In this document: positions 34,481-46,819 of the stretch, piece by piece
Position numbering within the stretch: position 1 is the stretch's first letter
How the letters are laid out: each line of letters begins with the position of its first letter
Made by a program: the position numbers and the translations under genes
NCBI RefSeq assembly: GCF_002878395.1
Contig: NC_061120.1
Span: 91,478,505 to 91,542,504, forward strand
Length of the DNA: 64,000 bases
Direction of reading: 5' to 3'
Source: Capsicum annuum
Taxonomy: Eukaryota; Streptophyta; Magnoliopsida; Solanales; Solanaceae
Notes under the pieces: generated by a model
Told to the model about the DNA's origin: nothing
Database searches by the model: none
What the model saw: only the letters and a program-made list of their open reading frames with translations

Positions 34481-35540
34481 GAAGTTAGCAAAGTCTTGAA
34501 CTTTTGATAGCTCTCCTCAAATTCAGTATTCATATGAAAGGTACCTTCTCCTGAGTTAGAATAGACATATGCAAAGCAATAGATATGAACCTTTCATAAA
34601 TAGATGATAAAAACTAGCCAACCCCATGAAGCAACAAACCTTTATCACATGGGTCGGTCTGGAAAAAATCATAACAGCTTCAACCTTTTGTGGGTATTAC
34701 ATAACCCCATCCTTAGACACTATATTCCCCCAAGGAGGACATTGAAGACAACAAAAATTCATACTTTGGTTACTTAATGTAAAGTTGTTTCTCGTTAAGT
34801 AACCCTAACACTGTATGCAAATGAGCTTCACGATCCTTCTTACTTATAGTAAATGATAATATCATCTATAAAAATAATAACAACAAATCCAAATAAGGCT
34901 TGATTACCCCATTTGTCAAGCTCATAAAATTGGTTGGGGCGTTGTTCAAACCAAAATAAATACTTAGAACTTGTAATGTCCATAATGGGTTTGGAAGCCA
35001 TTCTTTCGGCTATCCACTACCCAAATCTTAAGTTGATGGTAACCCAACCTTAAGTCAATCATTGAGAATATCATGGGCCCCTATAACTAGTCAGTTAAGT
35101 TATCAATCCTAGGTAAAATATACTTGTTATGAATGATCATCTTATTTATCCATTGATAATCTATGCACATCCGCATACTACCATCTATCTCTTTCAAAAA
35201 AAGCATAGAAAAACCCCAAGGAGAAGTGCTAGGATAAATAAAACACTTCCCCAACAATCCCTACAACTGAGACTTCAATTCTCTTAACACTATTGGTGCT
35301 ATCCTAAAGAGAGGTATCGATATAGGGCAACTACCCAGCTCTAAGTTTATACAAAAGTCAAATTCATGGTTAGGTGGAATACTAAGATCATTGAGGAATG
35401 CCTCTATGAATTCACAGCCTCTATGAATTCACACACTACTAAAATTGAAATAATAGGAGGGACTGCCAAACTATCATCTTAGAGATGATCTGGAAATGTC
35501 GTACACCCTTTTTTAACTAGCTTTTGGGCATGTATAGCAA
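34481..35540 (-). pseudogene. E1 reverse transcriptase
   Basis: On the minus strand the catalytic box FIDDI is encoded at 34872-34861 with both Asp intact. Upstream lie the [13 protein letters not shown] palm start (about 35170) and the LINQLVTGAHDILNDRLKVG-like region; downstream are the connection motifs. Many stops and a few frameshifts prevent function. Confidence 0.72.
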
Positions 35541-36042
35541 AAATAATTCTCAAAGGGGCAAGCTTAGAAGTACCTTTCTAATCCAAACTCTCTATCCCAG
35601 GCATAGCTTCAATAACAGTCATATCAGAAAATCAAGAATGAGATGGTAGGATAACAACCAGCTCATTCCCATAATCAAATCAAACTCCTCCATATCTAAA
35701 ATCACTAGATATGCCAAATTCCTGTACCCTATAAACATCACAAGAAATGCCCAGTAAACTTGATAAACACATAAAAAACACCAATCAGAGTAGACAAATA
35801 TATGGATGCATCAAGAAATTCACATTTTAAATTCCAACCTAAAGCAAATTTAACAAACACATAAAAGAAAGTAGATCCCAAATAAAATAACACAGAAGGA
35901 AAATGAGCACAAACAAAAATGGTACATGTGACCACAGCATCAGAAGATTTTGTATCAACATGAGCTGGAAAATTATATAGATAAGCCTTAGCAAAAACCT
36001 AACCAACACCTTTGCCAGTTTATGCGCCACCCCAACCAATTT
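35541..36042 (-). pseudogene. E1 protease
   Basis: The minus-strand frames 36039-35839 and 35935-35738 contain SSDAVVTCTIFVCAHFPSVL and FYLGSTFFYV. The active-site D-x-G-S-T has Tyr in place of Asp. Following it are LDASIYLSTLIG and the fragment leading to RT. Confidence 0.65.
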
Positions 36043-36944
36043 TTACACCACCACAATTGGTTTGGTAGTCATCCTGTCCAACAGTATGACACCACGCCCA
36101 CTATATGGACAACCTCTACCATATATTCCCCCACCACGGCCTACGAGAGCTAAAGCACTAGAATATGGCAATTGAGTTGACTGACCTATGGATAAGAATC
36201 TTGGACAATGCCTCCAAATATGACCTAGTCCTCTACACTTATGGCATTTATGTCTAAGGCAGGTCACCAAATAAAAATGGCTACAGACAATTGAGCCCTG
36301 GTAGGCCTCCAACAAATAAAGGCATAGATGATAAGTGTAACCCTGTAAACCATGGCCCTTCAAATAAGTACCACTATTATGACTCGAGTTGTAGTCCTTT
36401 ATTTCTCTATTTTCACTTCTCGTTGCTTCTTTACCCCTTCTATTTCCTTCATAAATTCCATCATATTCAAAAAAGTTTTTTTGGACACAGTCACTTGCAG
36501 TTCAGCCACCTGAAGACCTATGTTTAAACCTTTTACAAATATCTTATTATTTTGTATTCTAATTAATCAAATACAATGCGTAATGGGATAAGGCATGAAA
36601 TTTGACCTCATAGGCTGCCACAAGTATATCACCCTATTCAAGTCATAGAAACTAATCTTTCTTTATAACCTATAAAAGGTATAAAGAACGTACTTCTCAA
36701 AACCTTATTTTGAAACTGAGACCAAATGAGGAGAGGCAAACCGACCCAAAACTCAAAAAAAGAACACCATTTCTTGGCCTTTTCCTGTAACTAAAATGTT
36801 ACAAACTCCACACCATATCTATCTATAATGTCTAATTCATACAAAGGCTCAAGATAGTCAATTAAAAACTCAAATTCATCCCCTGACTCAGCCTTTTGAA
36901 ACATTAGAGGTTTTATTTTCATATACTTATAAAACAAACAATGC
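36043..36944 (-). pseudogene. E1 gag, central part and zinc knuckle
   Basis: On the minus strand, after the E3 insertion point, the capsid-like text MKIKPLMFQKAESGDEFEFL and DRYGVEFVTF, with LQEKAKKW, is readable at about 36920-36780. The frame 36363-36043 carries an intact CX2CX4HX4C knuckle, C-H-K-C-R-G-L-G-H-I-W-R-H-C, at about 36256-36215, then a Gly/Arg-rich tail. This is the only gypsy knuckle in the window that keeps all four ligands. Confidence 0.75.
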
Positions 36945-36949
36945 TAATT
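36945..36949. repeat. Target-site duplication TAATT (left, E3)
   Basis: It matches TAATC at 49383-49387 in four of five positions. Confidence 0.75.
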
Positions 36950-37462
36950 TGAAACACCCTAGGTTTGGCCCCTTAGAAAATTTCTTAGATTTTTGGATTT
37001 TGGAAATCATACTACTTAAGGGTACCAGTCGTATGATAGGGTACGGTTGGTATGCTCTTATTCTTATGCTAACCAGTGTTGGTTGGTGGGTTGGATTGGT
37101 TTTATAAATGGGTACGACATGGTGGCTATGGTTCGTATGGTTAGTGATGGGTCAAATGGTTTGGGTTTTTCCTTTACTTAATTCAAGACTTAGTAACTTA
37201 ACTAGGATTTGAGTATAAGTGGCTTACAATGAGCCATAATATAGGGTATGAGTCGTACCATTGACTTGTATGGTAGACAGTGTTCAAACTTTATTTATTC
37301 TATTCTGCCAGGGATACGATTTAGGGGTACTAATCGTATGGTTGGGTATGACATGGTTTGGGTAAGTCATATGTTAGATAGTGTTAGGTTTAAGAGAGAG
37401 GCCTAGGGTAGGAGTGGTGGGTACCACTCGTATGAAAGGGTACGACTAGTATGGGGGAGTCA

Positions 37463-37467
37463 TACTA
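37463..37467. repeat. Target-site duplication TACTA (left, solo LTR)
   Basis: A perfect match to 39856-39860. Confidence 0.85.
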
Positions 37468-39855
37468 GGTAATACCTTAGGAAATTTTTCATTGAAATTT
37501 TGTGCGTAAATGTGTTGGGTTCTATCTTATAGAATGAATTATAAATTTTTCATGAGGAATGTCTTAGATTATAACCCACCATTGTGTAGAGTATCAAACA
37601 ATCTTTCCAACGATATATGGATCATCCAAAATGGACACCCGAGCGATGAGTTATGAACATTCTGATCGAACCGTGAATAGTAGTGAATAGTAAAACATGA
37701 AGGGAAAAGTACTGAGGCCTGACGTATTTTTGCTCCAACTTTAAACAATCATAACTCCTTGTACATAATGATTTGGGTGATATACTATATATCAACGGAA
37801 AGCTCTGTGAGTCCTCTTTACAATTAAATTGGTTTCATCCAATTTTTCTATCGGATCATCAAAAGCGAATTTTTGGGTCAACTTCAAACTATCATAACTC
37901 CTCGTACACAATGGTCTGGGTGAGATACTATATATCAACGGAAAGATATAAGAGTCCTCTTTCTAATAAAATTAGTTTCATCCAATTTGGATATCAGAGT
38001 AAAACTTTATGGTTGATCTACTTCAGACTATCAAAATAGTCCACCAAAGGACAGATTCGAGAATTTTTTGATTTTTAGGGGCGTTTTGGTCATTTGTCCT
38101 CACCCAAAATCTGTCCAAACCCTATATTAAAGCCTATTAGAAGTATTATATGTTATATTTCATCAAATTTTCTCAAAAAGAAAACCCTAAGCTCCTACAT
38201 CCAACTTCAAGAACCTCCAAAGTTCACCATTAATTCTGCAAGTTTATTCAAGATTCCAAGCTCCTAGTTTAAGAACTCCAAGAACCATCATTTAAAGGCA
38301 CGATTAACATCTCAAAAATGAGTATCGATCTAAAGGTCATCATTCAAGGTATGTGGGGTTTTTCAACAAGAACTCTCTTTCGTTCTTGTGCCCAAAAGTA
38401 ATTTTCTTTACAAAGGCATGATTTTTATTTGATTTTTACGAATTTGAAGCATGAACCCATATCTTATGATGATTATTATGAAATCTTGATGTTTATGATT
38501 TTGAAAGATGAATTTACATGTGTGGAGATATAAAGCATGAATCTTGAATGATATTTATCACGATATTGATATTTGGGTCGTGAATCCCCATTGGAAATTG
38601 TGTTTTTTTTAGAAAGTGTGTGTTATAAGCACGTTGATATTGAACATTTGAGATATTTTCAATGATTTGACCTTTTGGTCTTAATGGAGTTATTTTGAAC
38701 TCGAGTATGAAAGAAATCCACAACGTGGTTGATTTTGATAGATGTGAAGCATGATGGCTCCCAATGTATATTTATATATTACTGAAATTATTTTTATTTG
38801 TAGATTGTCTTTGAAATGATCTGAGCTAAGTCCGGGAGAAATCTTTACCACCGAGTGGGAGGTATAAAGCAACCTTACTTCCCTAGAACTATGTGCCCCT
38901 ATAGGAGTGAGCCTGAGGCTGATTTATATAGTGATCAGTAGTTTGTGTGGATGTGACATCGATATTCCTACTCTGATGGCAATGATAGGACAGCTCTCCC
39001 CAACGTGGTTGTATGTTGGACTCCATGTAGCTCAACTGGTTTATATCGGTTATAGGATCTCCCAGTGTGTATGTGTGTTTTCTTGTTTCTATGGTGAATG
39101 GTAAAGTGATTTGAAAGTGGAATTGTGAAAGTTATTCTTTTGAAAGATTTAAATGATATTTACATTATGACAATTGATATTCTTGATGAACTGACAGTGA
39201 TTGACAAATTATATGATGACTCACATGTGTTATTGTACTTATTTCATCCTCTCATAATTATGATGATTTTCTTTGGGCTATGTGAGTCTTTCATACATCC
39301 TGCATATTTCTTATAAATATTTATGATGATGATGTTTATACAACTGCATACACCCCCATATACTCGATTTCTTTCCATGGTACTGACCCACATCTTCGGA
39401 TGTGGGCTGTATTTTCTTATAATCTAGGTTCAGGTGCTCAGCTCCAGGTTCGATAGTGATTCTTCGAGCATGCTGTTGTACATCCTCTATTATGGTGAGT
39501 CCTCATATTCCGAGGACATGATGTCTGATGTTGGTTTCATAGAATTGTTTACATTTGATAACTGAATATGAGTCAGTTGGGGCATGTCTCAATGGCTCGC
39601 TGGTTTTATTGATTTTCTTAGAGGCTTATTAGACTAGTATAGATGCTGGAAGTTGACTAATAAGTCGTATTTTGTTATCTTTCTAAAATTATTTTATTCT
39701 TAGATGATGATTACTCTGTTGATATTTGAGGATTATTTATGGAACCCCCATTGATTTGTGTTGAACTGAATAAAATGGCTCAAAGGGTTAGCTTGGGGCT
39801 ACTCGTACCTCAACCACCGTGTGACGCTACGGGACCTATTTTCCAGGGCATTACA
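37468..39855 (+). mobile_element. Solo LTR, 2388 bp, in E3 5' LTR
   Basis: It starts GGTAATACCTTAGG (T of the TG start mutated) and ends CAGGGCATTACA, giving TGTAAT/ATTACA-type ends, and has a perfect TACTA duplication. It is absent from the 3' LTR of E3. There is no PBS, coding region or second copy, so it is the product of LTR-LTR recombination. The end-proximal wording (GGGGCATGTCTCAATGGCTCGCTGG at about 39580-39600, read in parts) is that of Del/Tekay LTRs. Open frames within it are not genes. Confidence 0.87.
37731..38040 (+). repeat. 143-bp tandem duplication within the solo LTR
   Basis: ATAACTCC at 37751 recurs at 37894; ATACTATATATCAACGGAAAG recurs at the same 143-base spacing. A third, partial unit starts near 38020. 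Confidence 0.85.
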
Positions 39856-39860
39856 TACTA
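39856..39860. repeat. Target-site duplication TACTA (right, solo LTR)
   Basis: The partner of 37463-37467. Confidence 0.85.
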
Positions 39861-41896
39861 TCTGAATAAAATTTTAAGCAGTTTAAGTTGAGGGTAATCT
39901 GGATATTTTCCAACATAATCTCTTAAGTCCCCATGGCTTATATCACTATTGGGATAAATTTACCCTAATATTCTAATCTTAAAAACTTAGAAACTCTCTC
40001 TAATTCTCTCTAAGGCTCTTAGGTAAAAGAAGGCTAGGGTTTTGTCTAGAGGATCAATTGGGGAATGTACGAGTGATTTCTCTCCATCATCTTCATAATC
40101 TAAGGCATGTTACTCCTCCCTCATTGTTCGTTTCAACAAAAGTCATGTTTTATGAATTGTTTTCATGGCATAAATGTTGTATGGTTTTGGGTTTTTAAAT
40201 ACATGTTGGGGGTTTTGGTTATAATGGTTTGTTATGGTTTTCCCATGTATTTTACTTATAGTTTTCATATTATTATGGTGGTTTGAATATTTGGTTGCAT
40301 GGTAATGGTTAATTGGTACATGGTTTTGGATTTGGAAACACTATGCCCCTAATTTGTATGATAAAATGCCTATGAGAATGTTTTTGGCTAAATTATTAGA
40401 TTTTATTAAAATATACATGGTATAACTTGGTAATGGAACCCTAAATGGTATAAATGGCTTAAATAGTTTGGAATGGATAAATGGTTAGATTATGTGGTCA
40501 TGGTTGTGGTTAATTAAACTTTCATGTGGGATACAAGAAAATCCCCTAAGTTAACATATTAATGAACAACTTGTAGGGTACATGGGATTCCCCCAAGAAA
40601 ATTAAATAATGAAATACTTGTGGGGTACAAGGGATTTTCTTAATTTAACTTGATAATGTAATCTATGGGTACATGGGAATCCCTTTACATAAAAAGGTTG
40701 ACTAAGGACATTGCTTGTAAGCTATAGTCGGTATGAAGAAACCAATACTCATTGCCTTGCTTAATAATAATGGAAAATGGTCTGATTGGATGGTAACAAT
40801 TTTAATTATGCAATAATAGTAGGGTGTGATAGCTAACTGTAAAGGTTTGAGTCCAATAGACAAACACTGGAAACTCATGTTTGCCAATATGAGGGTTGGT
40901 CATAGCAACCAGATATGATACTATAAGGTACATAGGAATCCTCTAAGTACATCATACATATGTATCATGGAGAGTGAAGGGTACTCGGGAATCCCCTACT
41001 CTAATGGTATCTTTGATTTATGCAGCTACACGCATCAGGGCCTGTCAGGGGGTTACACTGGATCCATATAGCTTGTGGGTAGTTCTAGGATAGTTAGGCT
41101 ACACATACCCAAGTTAATAGTTATAAAGGTAGGCTAAACCCGTCTCTCTTTCCCAGAATAATTATGAGTGTATATATGTATGTATGTATGTTTGTGTGCA
41201 TATGGTTAGTTTACTTAGTTTTACTAGATGGTATTATTTTATCCTTATCTTGAGTTCATGCGAGCATTCACCCAATAACCCGTCTTGGGCGGTTGTATCC
41301 CCACGTAATACAAGAACCTGTCATTCTACTCCTCCTACTTAGTGAACAAATTTGGGATCAGCTATTAGATTAAAGTGGTAAGCTTCTATATTCTAAAAGG
41401 CTTCATTTCATAGCATAGATGTCTTTACATACTTTGGTTATTTTATGAATAGTAGTTTAAGCTATGGTTGGGGGCATGACCCAATCAAATATTGTTTTCT
41501 TTTGGTTTGAGGCTTTGTGCGACTACTATAGGTTGAAATAGGCAGTGTCGGTAGTGGTTTCAGCCTTAGTATTGGCATTGGTATTGGGGTTGATACCGTT
41601 GGACTGAATTTATGATTGTTCTATCCTTTCATGTTATGTTATGAACAAAAACTTGGTTTTTATATTGGTTTGGTTATGGTTGTTAGTTGATATTGGATGG
41701 TTGGACTTGTTTGGATTAGTCACGATTATAGACCTGTCTTGAATGGTAATAAACTTTATCTTGTTTTATGGTCAGGATTCATTTGACTCAGGGTATGCGT
41801 ATTTAGAGGTTGGGTTGGGTAATGAGTGTGGTCCTCGATCTTGGACAGAATTGGAATTCCCATTAAGACAAAGCCCTAGTTTGGGTCATGTCAAGT

Positions 41897-41912
41897 CGAT
41901 ATCAAAGCTTTA
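41897..41912 (+). promoter_or_regulatory. E3 primer binding site, degenerate
   Basis: CGATATCAAAGCTTTAGG stands where TGGTATCAGAGC is expected, four bases after the LTR. Confidence 0.65.
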
Positions 41913-42052
41913 GGTTCATGGCCAATTGGTAGTCCACAAATCCATGTCGATTAGAGTCTCTGTTAAGGCTATGTAGCATACTACACTCACAAGAAAGAGG
42001 CTATAAGGCATTTAGAAATGTTTCACTTTCTAGTTTGTTCGCTATTCACATC

Positions 42053-43310
42053 ATGCCTTGATGATCTGAGACATAAGGTAACTCTTCTGTCCCAATTGGG
42101 GATGATGTTGATAGGACACGATTTACTTAGGGGATCCATACTTGCTTTAGGGGTCCCGTCCTTGATATTTTTGGAGTTTTACCAGTAGCTACTAGTCCTC
42201 CTCAAGGTAGGGTAACGAATGTGGAATTTCATTAATAGATTTATGTTATTGCTTAGTTCATGAAGATGAATCCTCCTACTTAGACTAACGTGAAGATAGA
42301 GGGGGATTCTCAGGGTTTCTTGGATAAAATGGAAAAAATCTTCAGGGTGATCTAGGCCACAAATATGGAAAGGGTGAATTTTGCTACTTATCAGCTTAAA
42401 GAAGTGGCATTCCAATAGGAAGGGAAGTGGGATAGGGTAAGAGGTGATGTTAAGGAGTCGACTTTATGGGAGACTTTCTCTAATGCTTTTCTTGATCACT
42501 TCTTTCCTCAGGAGTTGAGAAAAGCAAAGGGGGGGAAGTTGTTATTCTAAGATAAGGGAAAATGTCGATCAAGAAATATGCCTTGAAATTTCATTAGTTT
42601 TCTAGGTATGCTCTAGAATTAGTGTCTGATATGAGGCAAAGGATGAGAAAGTTTACTTTTGGACTATCTCGGGATTTGATCCTTGAAATCAAGACTGCAT
42701 TGCTGATCAAGGATATGGATATTTCAAGGTTGGTAGTTCATATACAGTAGGTGAAGAGGGAAAAGAAGAAGTAGGTCGAGTTTGGAAAAAGGTAGGTAAG
42801 AAGTTTAGATCTTCTGAACAAGGTGGTGGGAAACGACAAGTTGGTCGGGATGGCGGTAAGTGGCCAAAGAAAAAGTAGGAGAGTTCTGGTTCCTTTTCTA
42901 CAGCTAGTGCACCTTACCCAAAGCAGTCGGGTGATAAGCGTCAACAAGTTGGCAATAATTTCAAGGCACAGGGTGCCTAATCTTAGACCAGCGGTGCACA
43001 TTTTGCCTCATCATACCCTTCTTGTTGGTTTTATAGTAGGATACATAGGGGTTTCTATGATGAAAGGAGGGATAGATATTTCAAATATGGAAATCCATGT
43101 CATATGCTTAGAAATTGTCCAGTTGGTAAGGGTGTTTTGAGAGCGAGTAAGGCTCCGATTGCTTCATCTTCTGCTCCTACACCAAAGAGTGTTGCTTCTG
43201 TATCTATTTCTGCTTCTGTTACCAGTACAGGTCAGAATAGGTTATATGCACTTGCTACTCGACAGGAATCTTAGGCACCACCTGATGTCATGACTGGTAC
43301 ATTATAACTT
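42053..43310 (+). pseudogene. E3 gag
   Basis: The start ATGCCTTGA at 42053 has a stop as third codon. Capsid text is readable near 42290-42600 (EGDSQGFLDKMEKIFRV, then WETFSNAFLDHFFPQELRKAK). The knuckle at 43077-43118 reads Y-F-K-Y-G-N-P-C-H-M-L-R-N-C: the first two Cys are Tyr, while His and the last Cys remain. A Ser/Thr/Ala-rich linker follows. The longer frame at 42823-43140 lies in another register. Confidence 0.75.
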
Positions 43311-43770
43311 TTTCCTTGTAATGTATATTATTTACTTGTTCGGGGTACACCCTCTCTTATGTGACCTTATTTGTCGTTTTGTGCTTTCATTTTGTTCTCA
43401 AGGTTATTTTGGATCTTTTTTTTATTTCTACCTCAGTAGGTGACTCTGTGATTGCTAAAAGAGTCTATGAGGTTGTGTGGTATCTATTGGTAGTAGGCAG
43501 ACTTTGGTGGATTTTTTTGAACTTGATATGGTGGATTTTGATGTTATTCTGGGGATGGATTGGTTACACTCTTGTTAGACATCCTTAGATTTTTAGACCC
43601 ATAAGGTTGTCTTTAGGTTCCCTGGCGAATTAGTTATTGAGTGGGAGGGTGGTTCCCTAGCTCCTAGAGAAGGTTTATTTCTCACCTTAGAGCTCAGAGG
43701 TTAATCTCTAAAGGGCATCTCTATCATTTGGTCTGGGTTAAAGATTATAACTCGTAAGGTTTTTTTTTAT
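43311..43770 (+). pseudogene. E3 protease region
   Basis: Blocks STSVGDSVIAKRVYEVVWY and DVILGMDWLHS-like text are spread over two frames. The active-site D-S-G sequence is not recognisable. FPGELVIEWEGGSL-like text follows, as in E2. Confidence 0.65.
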
Positions 43771-44680
43771 ATTTGGTTCAGGTGGTAAATGAGTTTCTTG
43801 AGGTCATTTTGGATGATCTTTCTGGTGTTCCTCCAAAAAGGGAGATTGAATTTGGTATTGATTTGGTTCTGGACACTCGTACAATATATATTCCTCCTTA
43901 TAGAATGGCTTCAACTGAGTTGAGGGAACTCAAGGAGCAACTTAAGGATCCTCTGGATAAGGATTTTATCCATCCTAGTGTGTCCCTTTAGGGTGCACCG
44001 GTGTTATTCATGCGAAAGAAGGATGTTTTCTTTTGAATGTGCATTGACTATCGATAGTTGAATACGATGATGGTTAAGAATAAATATCCTCTTTCGAGGA
44101 TAGATTACTTGTTAGATCAATTGTAAGGTGCCAAATTATTTTCTAAGATAGATCTTTGGTATGGGCATCATCAGCTTAAGATTAGGGAGGCGAATATCCC
44201 TAAGATAACTTTTCATACTTAGTATAGGTATTTTGAATTCTTGGTTATGTCATTAGGTTTGACAAATGTCCTGAAGGCATTTATGGATTTTATGAACAGA
44301 GTTTTCAGGCACTTTTTATATTTTTTTATCATTGTGTTCATTGAAGATATTCTGGTATATTCACAGAGTGAGGTGGATCATGCCAATCACCTTAGTGTGG
44401 TGTTGTAGACCTTGAAAGAGCAGCAGTTGTATGTTAAATTCTCCAAGTGTGAGTTTTAATTGAACGCTGTAACTTTTCTTGGCCATATTATTTCTAGTGA
44501 GGGGATCATGGTGGATCTACAAAAGGTGGCAGTGGTTAAAAGGTGACCTAGACTTACGAATCCAACTAACATTCGGAGCTTCTTGGGTTTGGCTGGGTAT
44601 TATAGTTGGTTCGTTAAAAGTTTCTCGATGATAGCTACCCCATTGACTAAATTGACTCAAAAAAGTTAAAGTTTTCTTGG
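43771..44680 (+). pseudogene. E3 reverse transcriptase
   Basis: The open frame 43773-43991 holds [20 protein letters not shown] and [20 protein letters not shown]. After stops the palm continues with FSKIDLWYGHHQLKIREA and MSLGLTNVLKAFMDFMNR. The catalytic box reads F-I-E-D at 44338-44349, so the first Asp is replaced by Glu. FLGLAGYYSWFVKSFSMIA follows. In-frame stops replace Gln, Arg and Trp codons. Confidence 0.82.
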
Positions 44681-45130
44681 TCGGATACTTATGAGGGGAG
44701 TTTCAAGAAGTTGAAGTATAACCTAGCTTCGGCTCTGATTTTGACTTTGCCTGAAGGCAATGAGGGGTTTGTAGTTTATTGTGATATATCCCTGGTGGGG
44801 ACTTGATTGTGTTTGATGCAACATGGGAAGGTGATTGCCTATGCTTATAGGCAATTGAAGGTGCATGAGAGAAATTATCCTACTATTGAATTGGGGCTTT
44901 TAGTAGTGGTTTTTGCTTTCAAAATTTGGCGACATTATTTATATGGAGTGCACGTGGATATTTTTTTATCATAAGAGTCTACAGTATTTTTTCACTCGAA
45001 ATCTCAAGCAGAGGAGATAGTTTAAACTTTTCAAAGACTATGATATGAGTTTTTACTATCACCCAGGTAAAGCTAATATGGTTATTGATGCTCTTAGTAG
45101 GTTGTCCATGAGGATTTTAACTCATATGGA
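44681..45130 (+). pseudogene. E3 RNase H
   Basis: VVYCDISLVG-like text with one frameshift gives the first-Asp motif; [20 protein letters not shown] and [19 protein letters not shown] follow, including the Glu helix. The end reads DYDMSFYYHPGKANMVIDAL. Confidence 0.78.
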
Positions 45131-46275
45131 TAAGGAGAAGTAGGAATTAGTGAAGGATATTCAGTGCTTATCTAATCTTAGAGTTCATCTCTTGAACTCC
45201 AATGATGGTGGTGTGATGGTAGAGGAAGTGGTTTGGTCGTCTCTTGGTGCAGAGATCAAGTAAAAACAAATGCTAGATCCCATCTTGAAAAAAATCAAAA
45301 GTGATGTTGGTGGGCGAAAGGTGTTTGTATTTGAGATCAGTGGTTATAGTACTTTGCGGTACCAAGGGAGGTTATGTGTTCCTAACATTGATGGTTTGTG
45401 ACAAAGGATTTTGGCTGAGGCGCATGAATCGCGCTATGTTGTTCATCCTAGTTTGATAAAAATGCATCATGATCTTAAGGAGATGTATTGGTAGAATGGT
45501 ATGAAAAGGGATATGGCTAATTTTGTGGCCAAGTGTTTAGTGTGTCAACAAGTGAAAGTTGATCACATAAGGCCTAGGGTATTATATCAAGAGATTGATT
45601 TGCCTGAATAGAAAAAAGAAATAATCAATATGGATTTTGTTATCAGTTTTCCTCGGTCTCGGAACCAATTTGATTTGGTTTAGGTCATCGTGGATAGGAT
45701 GACAAAGTCCACTTACTTATTATCTGTGCAGACCAACTTTTTGGCTGAGGACTATGCGCGGTTGTATCTTCATGAGATTGTGAAGCTGGAGTTGTACCAA
45801 TTTCAATTATTTATGATCATGGTACGTAGTTTTTATCTCACTTCTGGTGGTCTTTTCTAAAAAGGTTGGGGACTAAGGTTAGTCTGAGTACTGCTTTTCA
45901 TTTACAGATGGATGGGCAAGCAAAAATGAATATTAAGACATTGAAGGACATGCTTCGTGTGTGTGTGATTGATTATGGTGGTAATTGGGCTGAGAATCTA
46001 CCTTTGATAGAGTTTTATTACAATAATTACTATCATTCTAGTATTGGGATGACCTCTTTTAAGGCGTTATATGGTAGGAGGTGTAGATCTCCTATTGGTT
46101 GGTTCGAACTTGGTGAGGCAGATATGTTTGGCCAAGACTTAGTTTATCAGGCTATGGAGAAGGTAAAGGTGATTCAGGATAGTCTTAAGGCTGCCAAAGT
46201 CGCCAAAAGTCCTATGCGGATGTACGGCATAGAGACTTACAGTTTGAGGTTGGGGATAAGGTGTTTCTAAGGTAT
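45131..46275 (+). pseudogene. E3 integrase
   Basis: The zinc part (AHESRYVVHPS..., then FVAKCLVCQQVKVDH) keeps the CxxC pair at about 45530-45550. The core includes the open frame 45866-46270 beginning MGTKVSLSTAFHLQMDGQAK: the catalytic Glu is Lys, as in E2. PLIEFYYNNYYHSSIGMT follows. Confidence 0.8.
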
Positions 46276-46690
46276 TTCCTATGAAGGAAATGATGCGGTT
46301 TGGTAAAAAGAAGAAGCTCAATCCCCGATATATTGGTCCGTATGTGGTTTAGCGGAGGGTTGGTAACGTGGCGTATGAATTGGAGTTATCTTCTAGTTTG
46401 AGCTCCATTCATCCGGTATTTCATGTCTCTATGATGAGAAAGTGTCTTAGTGATCCTTCTTCGATGGCTCCTTTGAAAGAATTGGGTGTCTTGAATTCTT
46501 TGTCTTATGAAGTGGTCCCGATTGAGATATTAGATTGGCAAGTTCTTTGGTTACGGACCAAGAACATGGCCTCGATTAAGGTTCTATGGCAGAACCTCAA
46601 GGTGGAACCCTACATGGGAAGCAAAAGCAGGCATGAAGTCCAAATATCCTCATTTTTTTTTGCTTCGAATAACTGTGGGGAGGGTATATG
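46276..46690 (+). pseudogene. E3 integrase C-terminus, chromodomain-like tail
   Basis: The frame 46368-46697 reads MAYELELSSSLSSIHPVFHV. Near 46530-46640 is text of the type ILDWQVLWLRTKNMASIKVL and, one frame over, WEAKAGMKSKYP-like. It is the same tail as in E2. Confidence 0.72.
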
Positions 46691-46819
46691 TTCTTGATCA
46701 CATATTTGTTTTCTAACTTGGTTAAAGGTTGGATAAATGTTTGATAATGCAAATGAATCTGCCAGTGTTTGACCTACCTTGTCCGTCATTCAGGGATGAA
46801 TGATCCTAGCGGGGGAGAC

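Larger units (their letters stand above)
36950..41893 (+). repeat. E3 5' LTR, interrupted by a solo LTR
   Basis: It begins TGAAACACCCTAGG and ends GGGTCATGTCA. Alignment with 46820-49382 breaks exactly at 37468 and resumes after 39860. A (TATG)n microsatellite lies at about 41170-41200. Confidence 0.85.

Noticed and set aside
37773..39316. Frames at 37773-38039, 38907-39104 and 39125-39316 as small genes
   Set aside because: They lie entirely in a solo LTR with defined ends and have no recognisable domain; the first overlaps the 143-bp duplication.
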